Source: a delta proteobacterium MLS_D (lineage in GTDB: Bacteria > Desulfobacterota > Syntrophia > Syntrophales > UBA2210). From it: a stretch of DNA of 64,000 bases. Every line of letters starts with the position of its first letter. Position 1 is the stretch's first letter. The stretch lies in NCBI GenBank assembly GCA_002030015.1, contig LQBH01000001.1, positions 1-64,000 of the forward strand. The letters run 5' to 3'. Under the pieces are notes generated by a model, which saw only the letters and a list, made by a program, of their open reading frames with translations, ran no database searches and had not been told where the DNA came from. The position numbers and the translations under genes are program-made. Shown here one piece after another: positions 7,085 to 16,770 of the stretch.

Positions 7085-9080
7085 AAAGGCTCGCAAATGG
7101 TTGCGGTTCAGGGTCACCATGGTGGCGGTCCTGTTTTTCGTCCTTTTCGTGGGACTGCTGTCCCGTGCCGTCCATCTCCAGATAATTTCAGGCAACGTCC
7201 TGAAGGGTTTTGCCGAAAGGCAGCACACACGCAACCTTGTTCTTCATCCCGAACGGAACATGATTCTCGACCGCAACGGGCAAAAACTCGCCGCCACGAT
7301 CAGGGTCGATTCCATATACGCGGACCCATCAAAAATAATCGATACCGATGAAACGGCCTTTCGCCTGTCAAAGGCACTCGGTATCGACAGATCAAAACTT
7401 GCCGCGGCCCTGTCGAAGCGGGGGCGGTTTTGCTGGATCGCCCGCCAGGTATCACCTGATAAGAAAAAGCGTGTAACCGAACTCGGCCTTGAAGGCGTTT
7501 ACACGGTGTATGAGCCGAAGCGTTTTTACCCGCATCGCGAGCTGGCCTGTCATGTCCTCGGTTTCACCGGCATCGATTCGTCCGGTCTGGAAGGCCTGGA
7601 ACTTTATTACGACAATCGTCTTAAGACTCACCCTCGAAATGTTCACTGGGGAAGAGACGCGAAAGGAAACAGCATCTATCGTGCCGCTGCCGGTACGGAG
7701 ACGATGGAAGGAACCACGGGAGCGGACCTCGTTCTTACCATTGATGGAAAAATACAATACGCCGCCGAACTCGAACTGCAGAAGGCGGTCAGGAATACGG
7801 AAGCCAGAAGCGGCACCGTCGTCGTCATGGACGTTCATACCGGAGAAATACTGGCAATGGCGAACGCTCCGTCCTACAACTTGAACGCCTTTAAAAGTTC
7901 GAATGCCGATGTTAGGCGGAACAGGGCCGTAACAGACACCTTTGAACCGGGATCCGTGTTCAAACCTTTCGTCATGGCCGCCGCACTGGAAGAAGGCGTG
8001 ATAACTGAGCAGGATGTAATCGATTGCGAAGAAGGATCCTATGCAGTGAGAGGTCGTATCATTCGCGAAGCGAATGCAAAGAAATACGGACTGCTGGGTC
8101 CCGGGGAAGTGTTGAAGCGTTCCAGCAACATCGGTATGGCCAAAATAGCTGAAAGAATTGAGAAAGACAGCCTTTACCGGTACTTGTCTTCCTTTGGTTT
8201 CGGTTCGCCCGCCGGCGTCGATCTGCCCGGCGAGGTGGGGGGTGTCTTGCGAAGTCCCGGCGAATGGAGGCCCGTCGATTTAGCCGCACTGTCTTTCGGC
8301 CAGGGTGTTTCCATCACGGTGCTTCAGATCGCCTCGGCCATGTCGGCCATAGCGAACGACGGCGTTCTGATGAGACCTTACGTGGTAAAGGCGATGGTAG
8401 ACGAGACGGGAACAGTGACCAACGAATTTCAGTCGACTCCCGTAAGGCGTGTCATTTCACCGGTCACCGCCAGAAGGCTTACGGCAATGCTGAAAGACGT
8501 TGTCGAAAGTGACGACGGGACCGGCAGCGGCGCACGCATCTCCGGCGTTTCCGCGGCGGGGAAGACCGGAACCTCGCAGAAATTCGACTGGCTTCTTCAC
8601 CAGTACTCGTCCGAAAAGGTGGTTACATCTTTTGCTGGATTTTTTCCGGCCGACGACCCGAAAATAACCGTCGTCGTGGTGCTTGACGAACCCATCAAGA
8701 ATCCCTGGGGCGGCGCCTCGGCGGCTCCCGTGTTCAGCAAGATATCACAGCATATTGTTACCCGTTTCAACAGGGATATCGATTTGAACCGCGTGGCAAA
8801 GCGAGTGATCGAACCGGAGTTTCCGATTATACCCGCTTCGGCTCCGATTCACGGGGCGGACACCGTCGTATTCGATTCAACGAAGCAGAAGACTTCCGAT
8901 TTCCCGTCCCCCGACTTTACCGGTCTTTCGATGCGTGAAGTGCTTCATGCGGGAAAGGAATTCGGCATTGATATCAGGGTTTCCGGAAGCGGCTGGGCCG
9001 TGAGCCAGAAAATGCAACCACCGAGCGGTCCGGGCAAAAGGCCGGTCTGTTTTGTGTCGTTCAGCAACGATTTCCGCTGA
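7077..9080 (+). CDS. ftsI: Penicillin-binding protein FtsI (PBP3) with C-terminal PASTA domain
   Basis: FtsI is the septal peptidoglycan transpeptidase. The 667-residue protein has an N-terminal membrane anchor (about residues 12-33), a PBP dimerisation domain, and a transpeptidase domain with SVFK (S293 nucleophile, K296), an SSN motif, and KTGTS at 496-500. The last 60 or so residues (DFTGLSMREVL onward) look like a PASTA domain, absent from E. coli FtsI but common in division transpeptidases of related anaerobes and Gram-positives. ATG 7077 overlaps the end of ftsL by 8 bp; an upstream in-frame ATG at 7056 is less likely. Confidence 0.95.
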   Translation: MSRKARKWLRFRVTMVAVLFFVLFVGLLSRAVHLQIISGNVLKGFAERQHTRNLVLHPERNMILDRNGQKLAATIRVDSIYADPSKIIDTDETAFRLSKALGIDRSKLAAALSKRGRFCWIARQVSPDKKKRVTELGLEGVYTVYEPKRFYPHRELACHVLGFTGIDSSGLEGLELYYDNRLKTHPRNVHWGRDAKGNSIYRAAAGTETMEGTTGADLVLTIDGKIQYAAELELQKAVRNTEARSGTVVVMDVHTGEILAMANAPSYNLNAFKSSNADVRRNRAVTDTFEPGSVFKPFVMAAALEEGVITEQDVIDCEEGSYAVRGRIIREANAKKYGLLGPGEVLKRSSNIGMAKIAERIEKDSLYRYLSSFGFGSPAGVDLPGEVGGVLRSPGEWRPVDLAALSFGQGVSITVLQIASAMSAIANDGVLMRPYVVKAMVDETGTVTNEFQSTPVRRVISPVTARRLTAMLKDVVESDDGTGSGARISGVSAAGKTGTSQKFDWLLHQYSSEKVVTSFAGFFPADDPKITVVVVLDEPIKNPWGGASAAPVFSKISQHIVTRFNRDIDLNRVAKRVIEPEFPIIPASAPIHGADTVVFDSTKQKTSDFPSPDFTGLSMREVLHAGKEFGIDIRVSGSGWAVSQKMQPPSGPGKRPVCFVSFSNDFR

Positions 9081-9095
9081 GGGTGAGAAAAACGC

Positions 9096-10610
9096 ATGGA
9101 ACTTCGGCGAATTCTCGATAATCTTGATGTAATCGAACTACGGGGCGAGTCTTCGGTCGACGTGATGAATATCACCTGCGATTCAAGGCAATGCAGCACA
9201 GGGTCTCTTTTTTTCGCCGTTCCCGGTCACCTTCGCGACGGCCATAACTATATCGACGAGGCGATACGAGCGGGCACGCGGTGCGTGGTTTACGAGAGCT
9301 ATATTCCGGAACCGGCGGGAGTGACGTTTGTGCGCGTGGCGGACAGCAGGCGTGCGATGAGTCAGGCGGCGAAAAACTTTTTCGGAGATCCGTCAAATGA
9401 GCTCACCGTCGTGGGTGTAACGGGGACCAACGGAAAGACAACCGTAACGTGCCTTGTAGAGGCCGTGCTGAAGGCGGCGGGACTCAATCCCGGCGTGATT
9501 GGAACGATAGAGTGGCGGTACGGTGAGACAGCTGTTCCCTCACGAAACACGACCCCGGAATCACTTGACCTCCAGAGGATACTCAGGTCTATGGCCGACG
9601 GGGGTGTAACGCACGTGGTGATGGAAGTATCATCCCATGCCATCGACATGCAGCGGGTCGCCGATGTTCATTTCGATCTCGGCGTTTTCACGAACCTGTC
9701 GCCGGAGCACCTAGATTATCACGGTACCATGGAGAACTACTACACCGTTAAGAAGAGCTTTTTTCAACACCTGCCGAAAGGACGTACGGCGGTGATAAAC
9801 GAAAATGATCCCTGGGGAGAGAGACTGATCCGCGAAATCGGAGGTTCAATCATCACCTTCGGGATGGATAAGACCTGCCACGTCAGTCCGACCGACGTTG
9901 ATCTTGGTCCGGCGGGGTTGAAGGCGCGTCTGAAAACGCCCGGGGGCTTCCTGACACTCGAATCGCCGCTTACGGGTGCGTTCAACCTGTCAAACATCAT
10001 GGCCGCCGTGGGAACATGCCTCGCGCTGAAAATCGACAACGAATACATCGTTGAGGGCATCGAAACGGCCGGTCCCGTTCCGGGACGGCTTGAGCGCATA
10101 CCTGCCGACGAAAATATTTATGTTTTTGTCGATTACGCACACACCGAAGATGCATTGAAAAATGTTCTGGAAACGTTGCGAAGGTTCGCCGAGAAGCGGC
10201 TGATTACTGTTTTTGGATGTGGCGGTGACCGCGACAAAACGAAGCGGCCGCTCATGGGGCGGACGGCGGCGGAACTCAGCGATTGCGTCGTTATAACCTC
10301 GGACAACCCTCGAGGTGAGGATCCTCGAGCCATTATGAGTGATATAGAAAAGGGCGTCGACCTGGTTAAAATTGATCCCGCCCTTTCACCAGGCGGGGCA
10401 GGAACAGAACAAACGGGGTACCGGGTGATTGAAGACCGTGCCGAGGCGATCAATTGGGCTGTTCACTCGGCCCGGTCCGGCGACATTGTTCTCATAGCCG
10501 GCAAGGGGCACGAGGATTACCAGATCGTGGGTGACAGGCGGCTGCCGTTCGACGACAGAATTGCTGCTGCCCGTGCTCTCGCATCAAGGCGTTCGAGGAG
10601 CGTGTCGTGA
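9096..10610 (+). CDS. murE: UDP-MurNAc-tripeptide synthetase MurE (meso-diaminopimelate type)
   Basis: MurE adds the third amino acid to UDP-MurNAc-L-Ala-D-Glu in the cytoplasm. The 504-residue protein carries the Mur ligase ATP-binding motif GVTGTNGKTTV, the EVSSHAIDMQR segment and the substrate-selecting DNPR motif (TSDNPRGEDP). DNPR marks enzymes that add meso-diaminopimelate, so the organism very likely has a DAP-type, Gram-negative wall. The start lies 15 bp after ftsI with a weak G-rich site, and the stop overlaps murF by 4 bp. Confidence 0.96.
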   Translation: MELRRILDNLDVIELRGESSVDVMNITCDSRQCSTGSLFFAVPGHLRDGHNYIDEAIRAGTRCVVYESYIPEPAGVTFVRVADSRRAMSQAAKNFFGDPSNELTVVGVTGTNGKTTVTCLVEAVLKAAGLNPGVIGTIEWRYGETAVPSRNTTPESLDLQRILRSMADGGVTHVVMEVSSHAIDMQRVADVHFDLGVFTNLSPEHLDYHGTMENYYTVKKSFFQHLPKGRTAVINENDPWGERLIREIGGSIITFGMDKTCHVSPTDVDLGPAGLKARLKTPGGFLTLESPLTGAFNLSNIMAAVGTCLALKIDNEYIVEGIETAGPVPGRLERIPADENIYVFVDYAHTEDALKNVLETLRRFAEKRLITVFGCGGDRDKTKRPLMGRTAAELSDCVVITSDNPRGEDPRAIMSDIEKGVDLVKIDPALSPGGAGTEQTGYRVIEDRAEAINWAVHSARSGDIVLIAGKGHEDYQIVGDRRLPFDDRIAAARALASRRSRSVS

Positions 10611-12064
10611 AGGATACTACACCGGCCATAAAGCTGAACGATATAGTCGAGGCTACGGGAGGTATACTCCTGCGACAGGGGAAGCGAGCGGAATGCAGCG
10701 AAGTTTCCACGGATACGCGGACGATCGCCGAGGGCGCCTTGTTCATTCCGCTTCGCGGGCGCACCTATAACGGTCATGATTACCTTGAGGATGCCCTGAA
10801 CCGCGGTGCCGCTGCCGTTCTCGCAGCGAAGGAATACGCACAGGCCGCCGAATCGCTTTCCGGCGACGTCTCGATCATCATTGTCGACGACACCCTGAAG
10901 GCTCTGGGTGACCTTGCATACTGGTGGCGCCGTCGGTTCGACGTCCCTGTTATAGCCGTGACCGGAAGTTCCGGGAAAACGACGACAAAGGAGATGGTCG
11001 CGCTCATCGGTGAGCGATCCCTCAAAATTCACAAGAACAGCGGCAACCTGAACAATTGCATCGGTTTTCCCCTGAGTCTGCTGCGGTTGACATCCGCTCA
11101 CGGTGCCGGTGTCTACGAACTGGCGTCGAATCAACCCGGAGAAATTGCCCGGCTGGCGCAAATCGCCTTACCCGATGTGGCGGTCATCACCAACGTGGGA
11201 CCCGCACATTTGCAGGGGTTTCATTCTCTCGAAGCGGTGCGGGAAGAGAAAGGTTCGATCCTTTCCTTTGTGAAGCCCGGCGGACTGGCCGTTATGAACC
11301 GGGACGACGCGAACGTAAGAATTCTCGAAGACAGGTGGAAGGGGAAGAGCATCAGTTTCGGCATCGCGGAACGGGCAACGGTGAAGGCTGAACATATTTT
11401 TACCAGGGGGGATACGGGCGTCAGCTTTACGATCAAAATCGGCGGTCTGTCGAGAGGTATCGATATGACCACGTTGGGGATACATAATATTTATAACGCT
11501 CTTGCCGCCGCTGCGGCCTCATGGGCCGTCGGCGTTCCTTTTGATGAGATCTGTGTCGGTCTTGCCGCGTTCAGGCAGGTGCCGGGCCGTATGACCGTTA
11601 CCAGACTGGCGTCGGGGGCGACGCTCATCGACGACAGCTACAACGCGAATCCCGCTTCCGCTGCGGCGGCATTGAAAACACTCTCCGCTGTCAAAGGCGC
11701 AGGGACCGCCGTGGTCATTTTCGGTGACATGCTCGAACTTGGTGAAGAAAGCGAGGAAAAGCACCGCGAGGCGGGTGAACTCATTGCGTCGACGGGTGTT
11801 GATTTTCTTTTCGTAACGGGCGGGCAGGCGTTTGCCGTGGCGGAAGGGGCCCGCCGGGGCGGCATGAATGCTGAACGGATACACGCGGTCGAGAATCCGG
11901 GCGAGGTGTTATCCCTGCTGAGAACGATACCGCGGTCTGATTTGTGGATTCTCGTCAAGGGATCCCGCGCAATGAAAATGGAACGTTTCTGTGCGGCGAT
12001 TTCCGACGCCCTGAAAGGGAAAGCATCGCCGACGGACATTCGTGGGGGGGAGGAGACGATATGA
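10607..12064 (+). CDS. murF: UDP-MurNAc-tripeptide:D-Ala-D-Ala ligase MurF
   Basis: MurF joins D-Ala-D-Ala to UDP-MurNAc-tripeptide, the last cytoplasmic step before lipid I. The 485-residue protein starts with GTG in a GTGA overlap with murE. It shows the Mur ligase P-loop [13 protein letters not shown], the [10 protein letters not shown] segment and the C-terminal [12 protein letters not shown] motif that separates MurF from other Mur ligases. No ddl gene supplying D-Ala-D-Ala is present in this cluster. The mraY start overlaps its stop by 4 bp. Confidence 0.96.
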   Translation: MKDTTPAIKLNDIVEATGGILLRQGKRAECSEVSTDTRTIAEGALFIPLRGRTYNGHDYLEDALNRGAAAVLAAKEYAQAAESLSGDVSIIIVDDTLKALGDLAYWWRRRFDVPVIAVTGSSGKTTTKEMVALIGERSLKIHKNSGNLNNCIGFPLSLLRLTSAHGAGVYELASNQPGEIARLAQIALPDVAVITNVGPAHLQGFHSLEAVREEKGSILSFVKPGGLAVMNRDDANVRILEDRWKGKSISFGIAERATVKAEHIFTRGDTGVSFTIKIGGLSRGIDMTTLGIHNIYNALAAAAASWAVGVPFDEICVGLAAFRQVPGRMTVTRLASGATLIDDSYNANPASAAAALKTLSAVKGAGTAVVIFGDMLELGEESEEKHREAGELIASTGVDFLFVTGGQAFAVAEGARRGGMNAERIHAVENPGEVLSLLRTIPRSDLWILVKGSRAMKMERFCAAISDALKGKASPTDIRGGEETI

Positions 12065-13140
12065 TTTATCATTTTCTCTACCCACTCAGCGACACGATTT
12101 CATCATTCAATATATTCCGGTACATAACCTTCCGGACGATATACGCCACCATCACGGCCCTTTTGATCTGTTTTCTCCTTGGTCCCTGGCTGATACGGAA
12201 GATGCAGACCATGCAGATCGTTCAGCAGATCCGCTCCGACGGTCCGGGATCCCATTTTTCCAAGGAAGGTACCCCGACGATGGGCGGCGTCCTGATCGTT
12301 TTTTCAGTGGTTGTGTCCACGATCCTGTGGGCGAAACTCAATGTGGATTATATCTGGATGGCGCTGGCCGTGACAGTGAGTTTCGGATTGATTGGTTTCA
12401 TCGACGATTTCCGCAAACTCTCTGAAAAGAACAGTCGAGGCCTCCCCGGAAAGGTCCGTTTCCTGCTGGAAATTCTTATAGCATTGTCGGTGAGTTGTTT
12501 CCTGTTTTTTAAGCCGGGATTCGATACCACCGTGATGATTCCTTTTTTTAAAACCGTTGTACCCGACATCGGTTGGGTCTACGTCATTTTTTCAACCTTT
12601 ATCATCGTGGGCGCCGCTAACGCCGTAAACCTGACCGACGGTCTCGACGGCCTGGCCATCGGACCCGTAACCATCTGTTTTGCCACGTACGTTCTGTTTG
12701 CTTATTTCGCGGGCAACATAAAAATCGCCGAATATCTTCAGACATTTTACGTGGCCGGTGTGGGTGAGCTTGCCGTGTTCTGCGGTGCCATGGTGGGCGC
12801 AGGTCTGGGATTCCTCTGGTACAACACGTACCCGGCCCAGATATTCATGGGAGACGTAGGATCCCTCCCCCTCGGCGGAGCGTTGGGAACGGTGGCCGTT
12901 CTTACGAAGCAGGAGATCGCGCTGGTCATCGTGGGCGGCATCTTTGTGGTGGAAACCATCTCTGTCATATTCCAGGTCGGCTGGTTCAAGATGTCCAATG
13001 GAAAGCGCATATTCCGCATGGCGCCTGTGCATCATCATTTTGAACTGAAGGGGTGGCCCGAACCGAAAGTTATAGTCCGGTTCTGGCTGATTTCGATCAT
13101 CCTGGCGCTTATCGCCATCAGCACCCTGAAAATAAGGTGA
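12061..13140 (+). CDS. mraY: Phospho-MurNAc-pentapeptide transferase MraY
   Basis: MraY moves phospho-MurNAc-pentapeptide to undecaprenyl phosphate to make lipid I at the inner membrane. The 359-residue protein has about ten hydrophobic segments and the family motifs [15 protein letters not shown] (aspartates of the metal site), [13 protein letters not shown] and the HHHFE motif ([12 protein letters not shown]) near the C-terminus. Length is typical (about 360). Its ATG overlaps the murF stop in an ATGA arrangement; reading frames starting further upstream would run inside murF. Confidence 0.97.
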   Translation: MIYHFLYPLSDTISSFNIFRYITFRTIYATITALLICFLLGPWLIRKMQTMQIVQQIRSDGPGSHFSKEGTPTMGGVLIVFSVVVSTILWAKLNVDYIWMALAVTVSFGLIGFIDDFRKLSEKNSRGLPGKVRFLLEILIALSVSCFLFFKPGFDTTVMIPFFKTVVPDIGWVYVIFSTFIIVGAANAVNLTDGLDGLAIGPVTICFATYVLFAYFAGNIKIAEYLQTFYVAGVGELAVFCGAMVGAGLGFLWYNTYPAQIFMGDVGSLPLGGALGTVAVLTKQEIALVIVGGIFVVETISVIFQVGWFKMSNGKRIFRMAPVHHHFELKGWPEPKVIVRFWLISIILALIAISTLKIR

Positions 13141-13149
13141 CGGGCAGCG

Positions 13150-14532
13150 ATGAATCTGTTGGAAGAAAACATTCTGGTGTACGGTATCGGGGCGACAGGC
13201 ATCGCCGCAGCGCGCTTTCTTGCCGGCGAGGGTGCCGGGGTGCTTGCCGTCGACGACAGGCCTCTTTCCGAGCTGCATGAAGCCGAGGCCGCACTGGGAA
13301 AAATCGGCGTCAATATTCGTGGCGGGTTCGCCGGGAGTCCCCTTCCGCGGGAAATCTCGCTGGTGGTAGCGTCGCCGGGTGTTCCTCCGTCCAACCAATT
13401 GCTGCGCGAGGCGGAAGCGAAGGGGGTCGACGTTATAAGCGAAATCGAGCTTGCCTCGCGGTTTATTCAGGCACCGATAATCGCTGTGACGGGAACCAAC
13501 GGAAAAACGACCACCACGGAATTCATCGCGCATATTCTTCGGCGATGGGGGAAGCGAATATTTGTCGGCGGAAACATCGGAAATCCTCTTGTCAATTGCG
13601 CCGGGCGGGACGACGACATCGATTTTCTGGTCGTAGAAGTAAGCAGTTTCCAGTTGCAGAGAATCCGTTACTTCCATCCCCGTATCGCCGTTCTCTTGAA
13701 CGTGGGATCGGATCACCTGGATTATCACGGAAGCATTGACGCCTACCATGCCGCGAAAAGTCGCGTATTTGAAAATATGAAGGCGGACGACCTGGCCATT
13801 CTGAATGCCGACGATCCCCACTCTTCGGAACTGGAGCGATCAATCGAGGCCGAGGTCCTTTATTTCAGTGTGATGCACAGACTTGAGAGGGGAATTTTCG
13901 CGGACGGTGAACGACTGATTTTAAAGACGTCAGCAGGCGAAGACGAGGTATTTTCGCGAGAGTCCATCAGGCTGGTGGGGCGCCACAATCTTGAAAACAT
14001 CATGGCCGGCATCGTGGCAGTCAGACATTGCGGATGCCCCGCCGAGGCAATACGTGAAGGACTGGCAACATTTGTCGGTCCGCCCCACCGGATGGAACAC
14101 GTGGCAACCCGGGAAGATATTACTTATTACAACGATTCCAAGGGCACCAACGCGGACGCCGTGAGTGCCGCCCTGGAATCTTGTGAACGGCCGGTGGTCC
14201 TTCTCATGGGAGGGCGGGACAAAGGCGAAAATTTCGGCCGTCTCGCCAATTCCATACGGCGTAAGGTGCGAAAACTGGTACTTTTCGGTGAAGCGGCGCC
14301 TGTCATTGAGACCGCGCTGGGCGGTCTTGTTGCAATAACCATGAAAAGAACCCTGGGTGAGGCCGTCGATGAAGCGCTCATGTCGGCCCGCCGGGGAGAC
14401 ACGGTGCTCCTTTCGCCGGGGTGCTCAAGCTTCGATGAATTCAGGGACTACCGTGAGCGGGGCGAATTTTTCAGGGACCGCGTGCTTTCGGCCGCTGCAT
14501 TTTCAAAAACGCCGATGCGGGAGGAATCATGA
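13150..14532 (+). CDS. murD: UDP-MurNAc-L-alanine:D-glutamate ligase MurD
   Basis: MurD adds D-glutamate to UDP-MurNAc-L-Ala. The 460-residue protein has the N-terminal Rossmann-like UDP-binding segment VYGIGATGIAAARFL, the ATP-binding AVTGTNGKTTTTEF and later NVGSDHLDYHGS and YNDSKGTNADA, all typical of MurD. It lies 9 bp after mraY and overlaps ftsW by 4 bp, the standard mraY-murD-ftsW order. Confidence 0.96.
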   Translation: MNLLEENILVYGIGATGIAAARFLAGEGAGVLAVDDRPLSELHEAEAALGKIGVNIRGGFAGSPLPREISLVVASPGVPPSNQLLREAEAKGVDVISEIELASRFIQAPIIAVTGTNGKTTTTEFIAHILRRWGKRIFVGGNIGNPLVNCAGRDDDIDFLVVEVSSFQLQRIRYFHPRIAVLLNVGSDHLDYHGSIDAYHAAKSRVFENMKADDLAILNADDPHSSELERSIEAEVLYFSVMHRLERGIFADGERLILKTSAGEDEVFSRESIRLVGRHNLENIMAGIVAVRHCGCPAEAIREGLATFVGPPHRMEHVATREDITYYNDSKGTNADAVSAALESCERPVVLLMGGRDKGENFGRLANSIRRKVRKLVLFGEAAPVIETALGGLVAITMKRTLGEAVDEALMSARRGDTVLLSPGCSSFDEFRDYRERGEFFRDRVLSAAAFSKTPMREES

Positions 14533-15665
14533 CCGTACCTGATCGCCACAGTGACAAGACGCCCGACGCTATACTTCTTTTCACAACCCTCGTTCTGGTC
14601 TGTGTGGGAACAGTCATGGTGTACAGTTCCAGTTCTCTCATGGCAGCCGATCGGTTCGGAGATCAGTATTATTTTCTGAAGAAACAGATCCTCTTCGTTT
14701 TTATGGGGCTCGGCGCCATGATGGCCGTTGCCCGCTTCCCCTATCGTTTCTGGAAGAAACTTGCCTATCCCGGCGTCGTCCTTTCATGCGTTCTGCTTGT
14801 TCTGCTGGCGGTCCCGGGGGTGGGAACCACGGTAGGCGGCGCAACCCGCTGGCTGAAGGCAGGATCCTTTACGTTCCAGGTGTCAGAAGTCGTCAAGGTC
14901 GCCGTTGTGATCTTCATGGCCCATTACCTGACGAAAAAATCTCAATATCTCAAGGAGTTCTGCCGGATATTTCTGGTTCCACTCATTCTGACGGCGCTTA
15001 TCGTCGCGTTGATACTGGCGCAACCCGATTTTGGAACGGCCGTCATAATAATGATGACGGTCTTCTTCATGTTTTTCGTGGCGGGGGGACGCATCATTCA
15101 CTTGGCGGGGCTTGCGGCCGCCTCTATTCCCGTCGTCGTTTTTCTTGTGCTCCTCGAGAGTTATCGGCTTCAAAGGATCATGTCTTTTCGAAGCCCCTGG
15201 GACGATCCCACGCGATCCGGTTACCAGATCATTCAATCCTTCATCTCCTTCGGTTCCGGAGGGACCTTCGGTGTGGGACTGGGAAACAGCATGCAGAAAT
15301 TATTTTATCTTCCCGAGCCACACACTGATTTCATATTGGCGGTACTGGCGGAAGAGGGAGGATTCATAGCCGTTGCTTCAGTTATAGCGCTCTTCGCATT
15401 GCTTCTCGCCCGGGGGTTCATGATTGCCTTCAGGGCGGATTCGGTATTCGGGACGCTCCTCGCCGCGGGGCTCACCACACTGCTCGCCTTGCAGGGATTC
15501 GTAAACATGAGTGTTGTTATGGGACTTGTTCCCACAAAAGGCCTTGCCCTGCCATTCCTGAGTTACGGTGGAACCTCGCTGATTATGAGCATGGTCTCAG
15601 TAGGTATTCTCATCAATATCTCCTCTTACCAGACGGAATCACCGGTGAAGGGAGCAAAACGATGA
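14529..15665 (+). CDS. ftsW: Septal peptidoglycan glycosyltransferase FtsW
   Basis: FtsW is a SEDS-family membrane enzyme that polymerises lipid II at the septum together with FtsI. The 378-residue protein has about ten hydrophobic segments. Family motifs visible are the first-segment MVYSSSS, the QPDFGTAVI loop and, near the end, LPFLSYGGTSL. It follows murD with an ATGA overlap and overlaps murG the same way. The alternative, RodA, is made unlikely by its place within the dcw cluster. Confidence 0.95.
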   Translation: MTVPDRHSDKTPDAILLFTTLVLVCVGTVMVYSSSSLMAADRFGDQYYFLKKQILFVFMGLGAMMAVARFPYRFWKKLAYPGVVLSCVLLVLLAVPGVGTTVGGATRWLKAGSFTFQVSEVVKVAVVIFMAHYLTKKSQYLKEFCRIFLVPLILTALIVALILAQPDFGTAVIIMMTVFFMFFVAGGRIIHLAGLAAASIPVVVFLVLLESYRLQRIMSFRSPWDDPTRSGYQIIQSFISFGSGGTFGVGLGNSMQKLFYLPEPHTDFILAVLAEEGGFIAVASVIALFALLLARGFMIAFRADSVFGTLLAAGLTTLLALQGFVNMSVVMGLVPTKGLALPFLSYGGTSLIMSMVSVGILINISSYQTESPVKGAKR

Positions 15666-16759
15666 ATGCCGGAAAACGAGGCATGAAAATGCTGATAGCC
15701 GGGGGCGGAACAGGCGGACATATATTCCCCGCAATTGCCGTAGCCGAAGAGCTGATCGGGCGGGGCGACGAAAATGAAGTGCTTTTCGTTGGTACCGGCA
15801 GGGGGCTCGAGGCACGGGTGGTTCCGAAGGCCGGGTACCGGCTTCAAACGATAGACGTGGCGGGCCTTATGGGGAAAGGGTTTACGGGAGTCCTGGCGGG
15901 ATTGAAAAAGATTCCCGGGAGTATTATCCGCTCGCGGACCGTCATTAAGGAATTCAACCCGGACGTTGTTATGGGGGTCGGTGGATATGTGTCGGGACCG
16001 GTTGTGATTACGGCCCATTTCATGGGCATCCTTACTGCCGTCGCCGAACAGAATGCCGTACCCGGCATGACCAACAACATTCTGGGACGATTTGCAGACA
16101 GGATATTCGTGTCGTTTGAGGAAACGAGCGAATGGTTTCCTGTCCGAAGGGTTGTATACACCGGCAACCCCGTGCGGGCCGGGTTCGCACGACCGGCCGG
16201 CAGGAAGAAAACCGACGACGGTGTTTTCACGTTGCTTGTCTTCGGTGGGAGCCAGGGGGCGTCAAGCGTCAACCGGTCGGTCGTCGCCGCCCTGCCGTAT
16301 CTGGAAGACCTGAAAGAGTCGCTGGCGATTATTCACCAGGCCGGAATGAACGATCGGGATGAAGTCGAGGAGGCCTATCGCAGACGCGGGTTGAACGCCG
16401 AGATTGTCGATTTTATCGATGATATGCCGGCGGTGTATGAACAGGCCGACCTTCTGATCTGCCGGGCCGGTGCCACATCTATAGCCGAAATAACCGCCAT
16501 GGGCAAAGCGTCGCTCCTGATTCCTTATCCCTACGCGACCGGAAATCACCAGGTACTGAACGCCCGGGCGCTCGTCAAAAAAGGAGCCGCCGAGATGCTC
16601 GAAGAAAAAGATTGTACCGGGGAATCGCTGGCGATGCACATTCGCGACATGTACCGGGATCCGGCGCGACTGCAGTCAATGGAAGCGGCTTCAAAGAGCA
16701 TGGGAAACCCCGATGCAGCCAGGGTGATCGTCGATCACTGTTTTGATCTGCTTCAATAA
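15662..16759 (+). CDS. murG: UDP-GlcNAc:lipid I GlcNAc transferase MurG
   Basis: MurG converts lipid I to lipid II on the cytoplasmic face of the membrane. The 365-residue GT28-family protein has the N-terminal glycine-rich loop AGGGTGGHIFPA, then VGVGGYVSGP, the FGGSQGA loop and the UDP-GlcNAc-binding RAGATSIAEITAMGK. Length is typical. It overlaps ftsW by 4 bp; ATG 15662 gives eight residues before MKMLIAGG, and an internal start at Met8 or Met10 cannot be excluded. Confidence 0.96.
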   Translation: MNAGKRGMKMLIAGGGTGGHIFPAIAVAEELIGRGDENEVLFVGTGRGLEARVVPKAGYRLQTIDVAGLMGKGFTGVLAGLKKIPGSIIRSRTVIKEFNPDVVMGVGGYVSGPVVITAHFMGILTAVAEQNAVPGMTNNILGRFADRIFVSFEETSEWFPVRRVVYTGNPVRAGFARPAGRKKTDDGVFTLLVFGGSQGASSVNRSVVAALPYLEDLKESLAIIHQAGMNDRDEVEEAYRRRGLNAEIVDFIDDMPAVYEQADLLICRAGATSIAEITAMGKASLLIPYPYATGNHQVLNARALVKKGAAEMLEEKDCTGESLAMHIRDMYRDPARLQSMEAASKSMGNPDAARVIVDHCFDLLQ

Positions 16760-16770
16760 GGGCACGCACC

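Noticed and set aside
12592..13821. Long minus-strand open frame opposite mraY and murD
   Set aside because: It crosses two well-supported genes and its product is a low-similarity, His/Arg-rich sequence with no motifs; an antisense artefact of GC-rich coding DNA.
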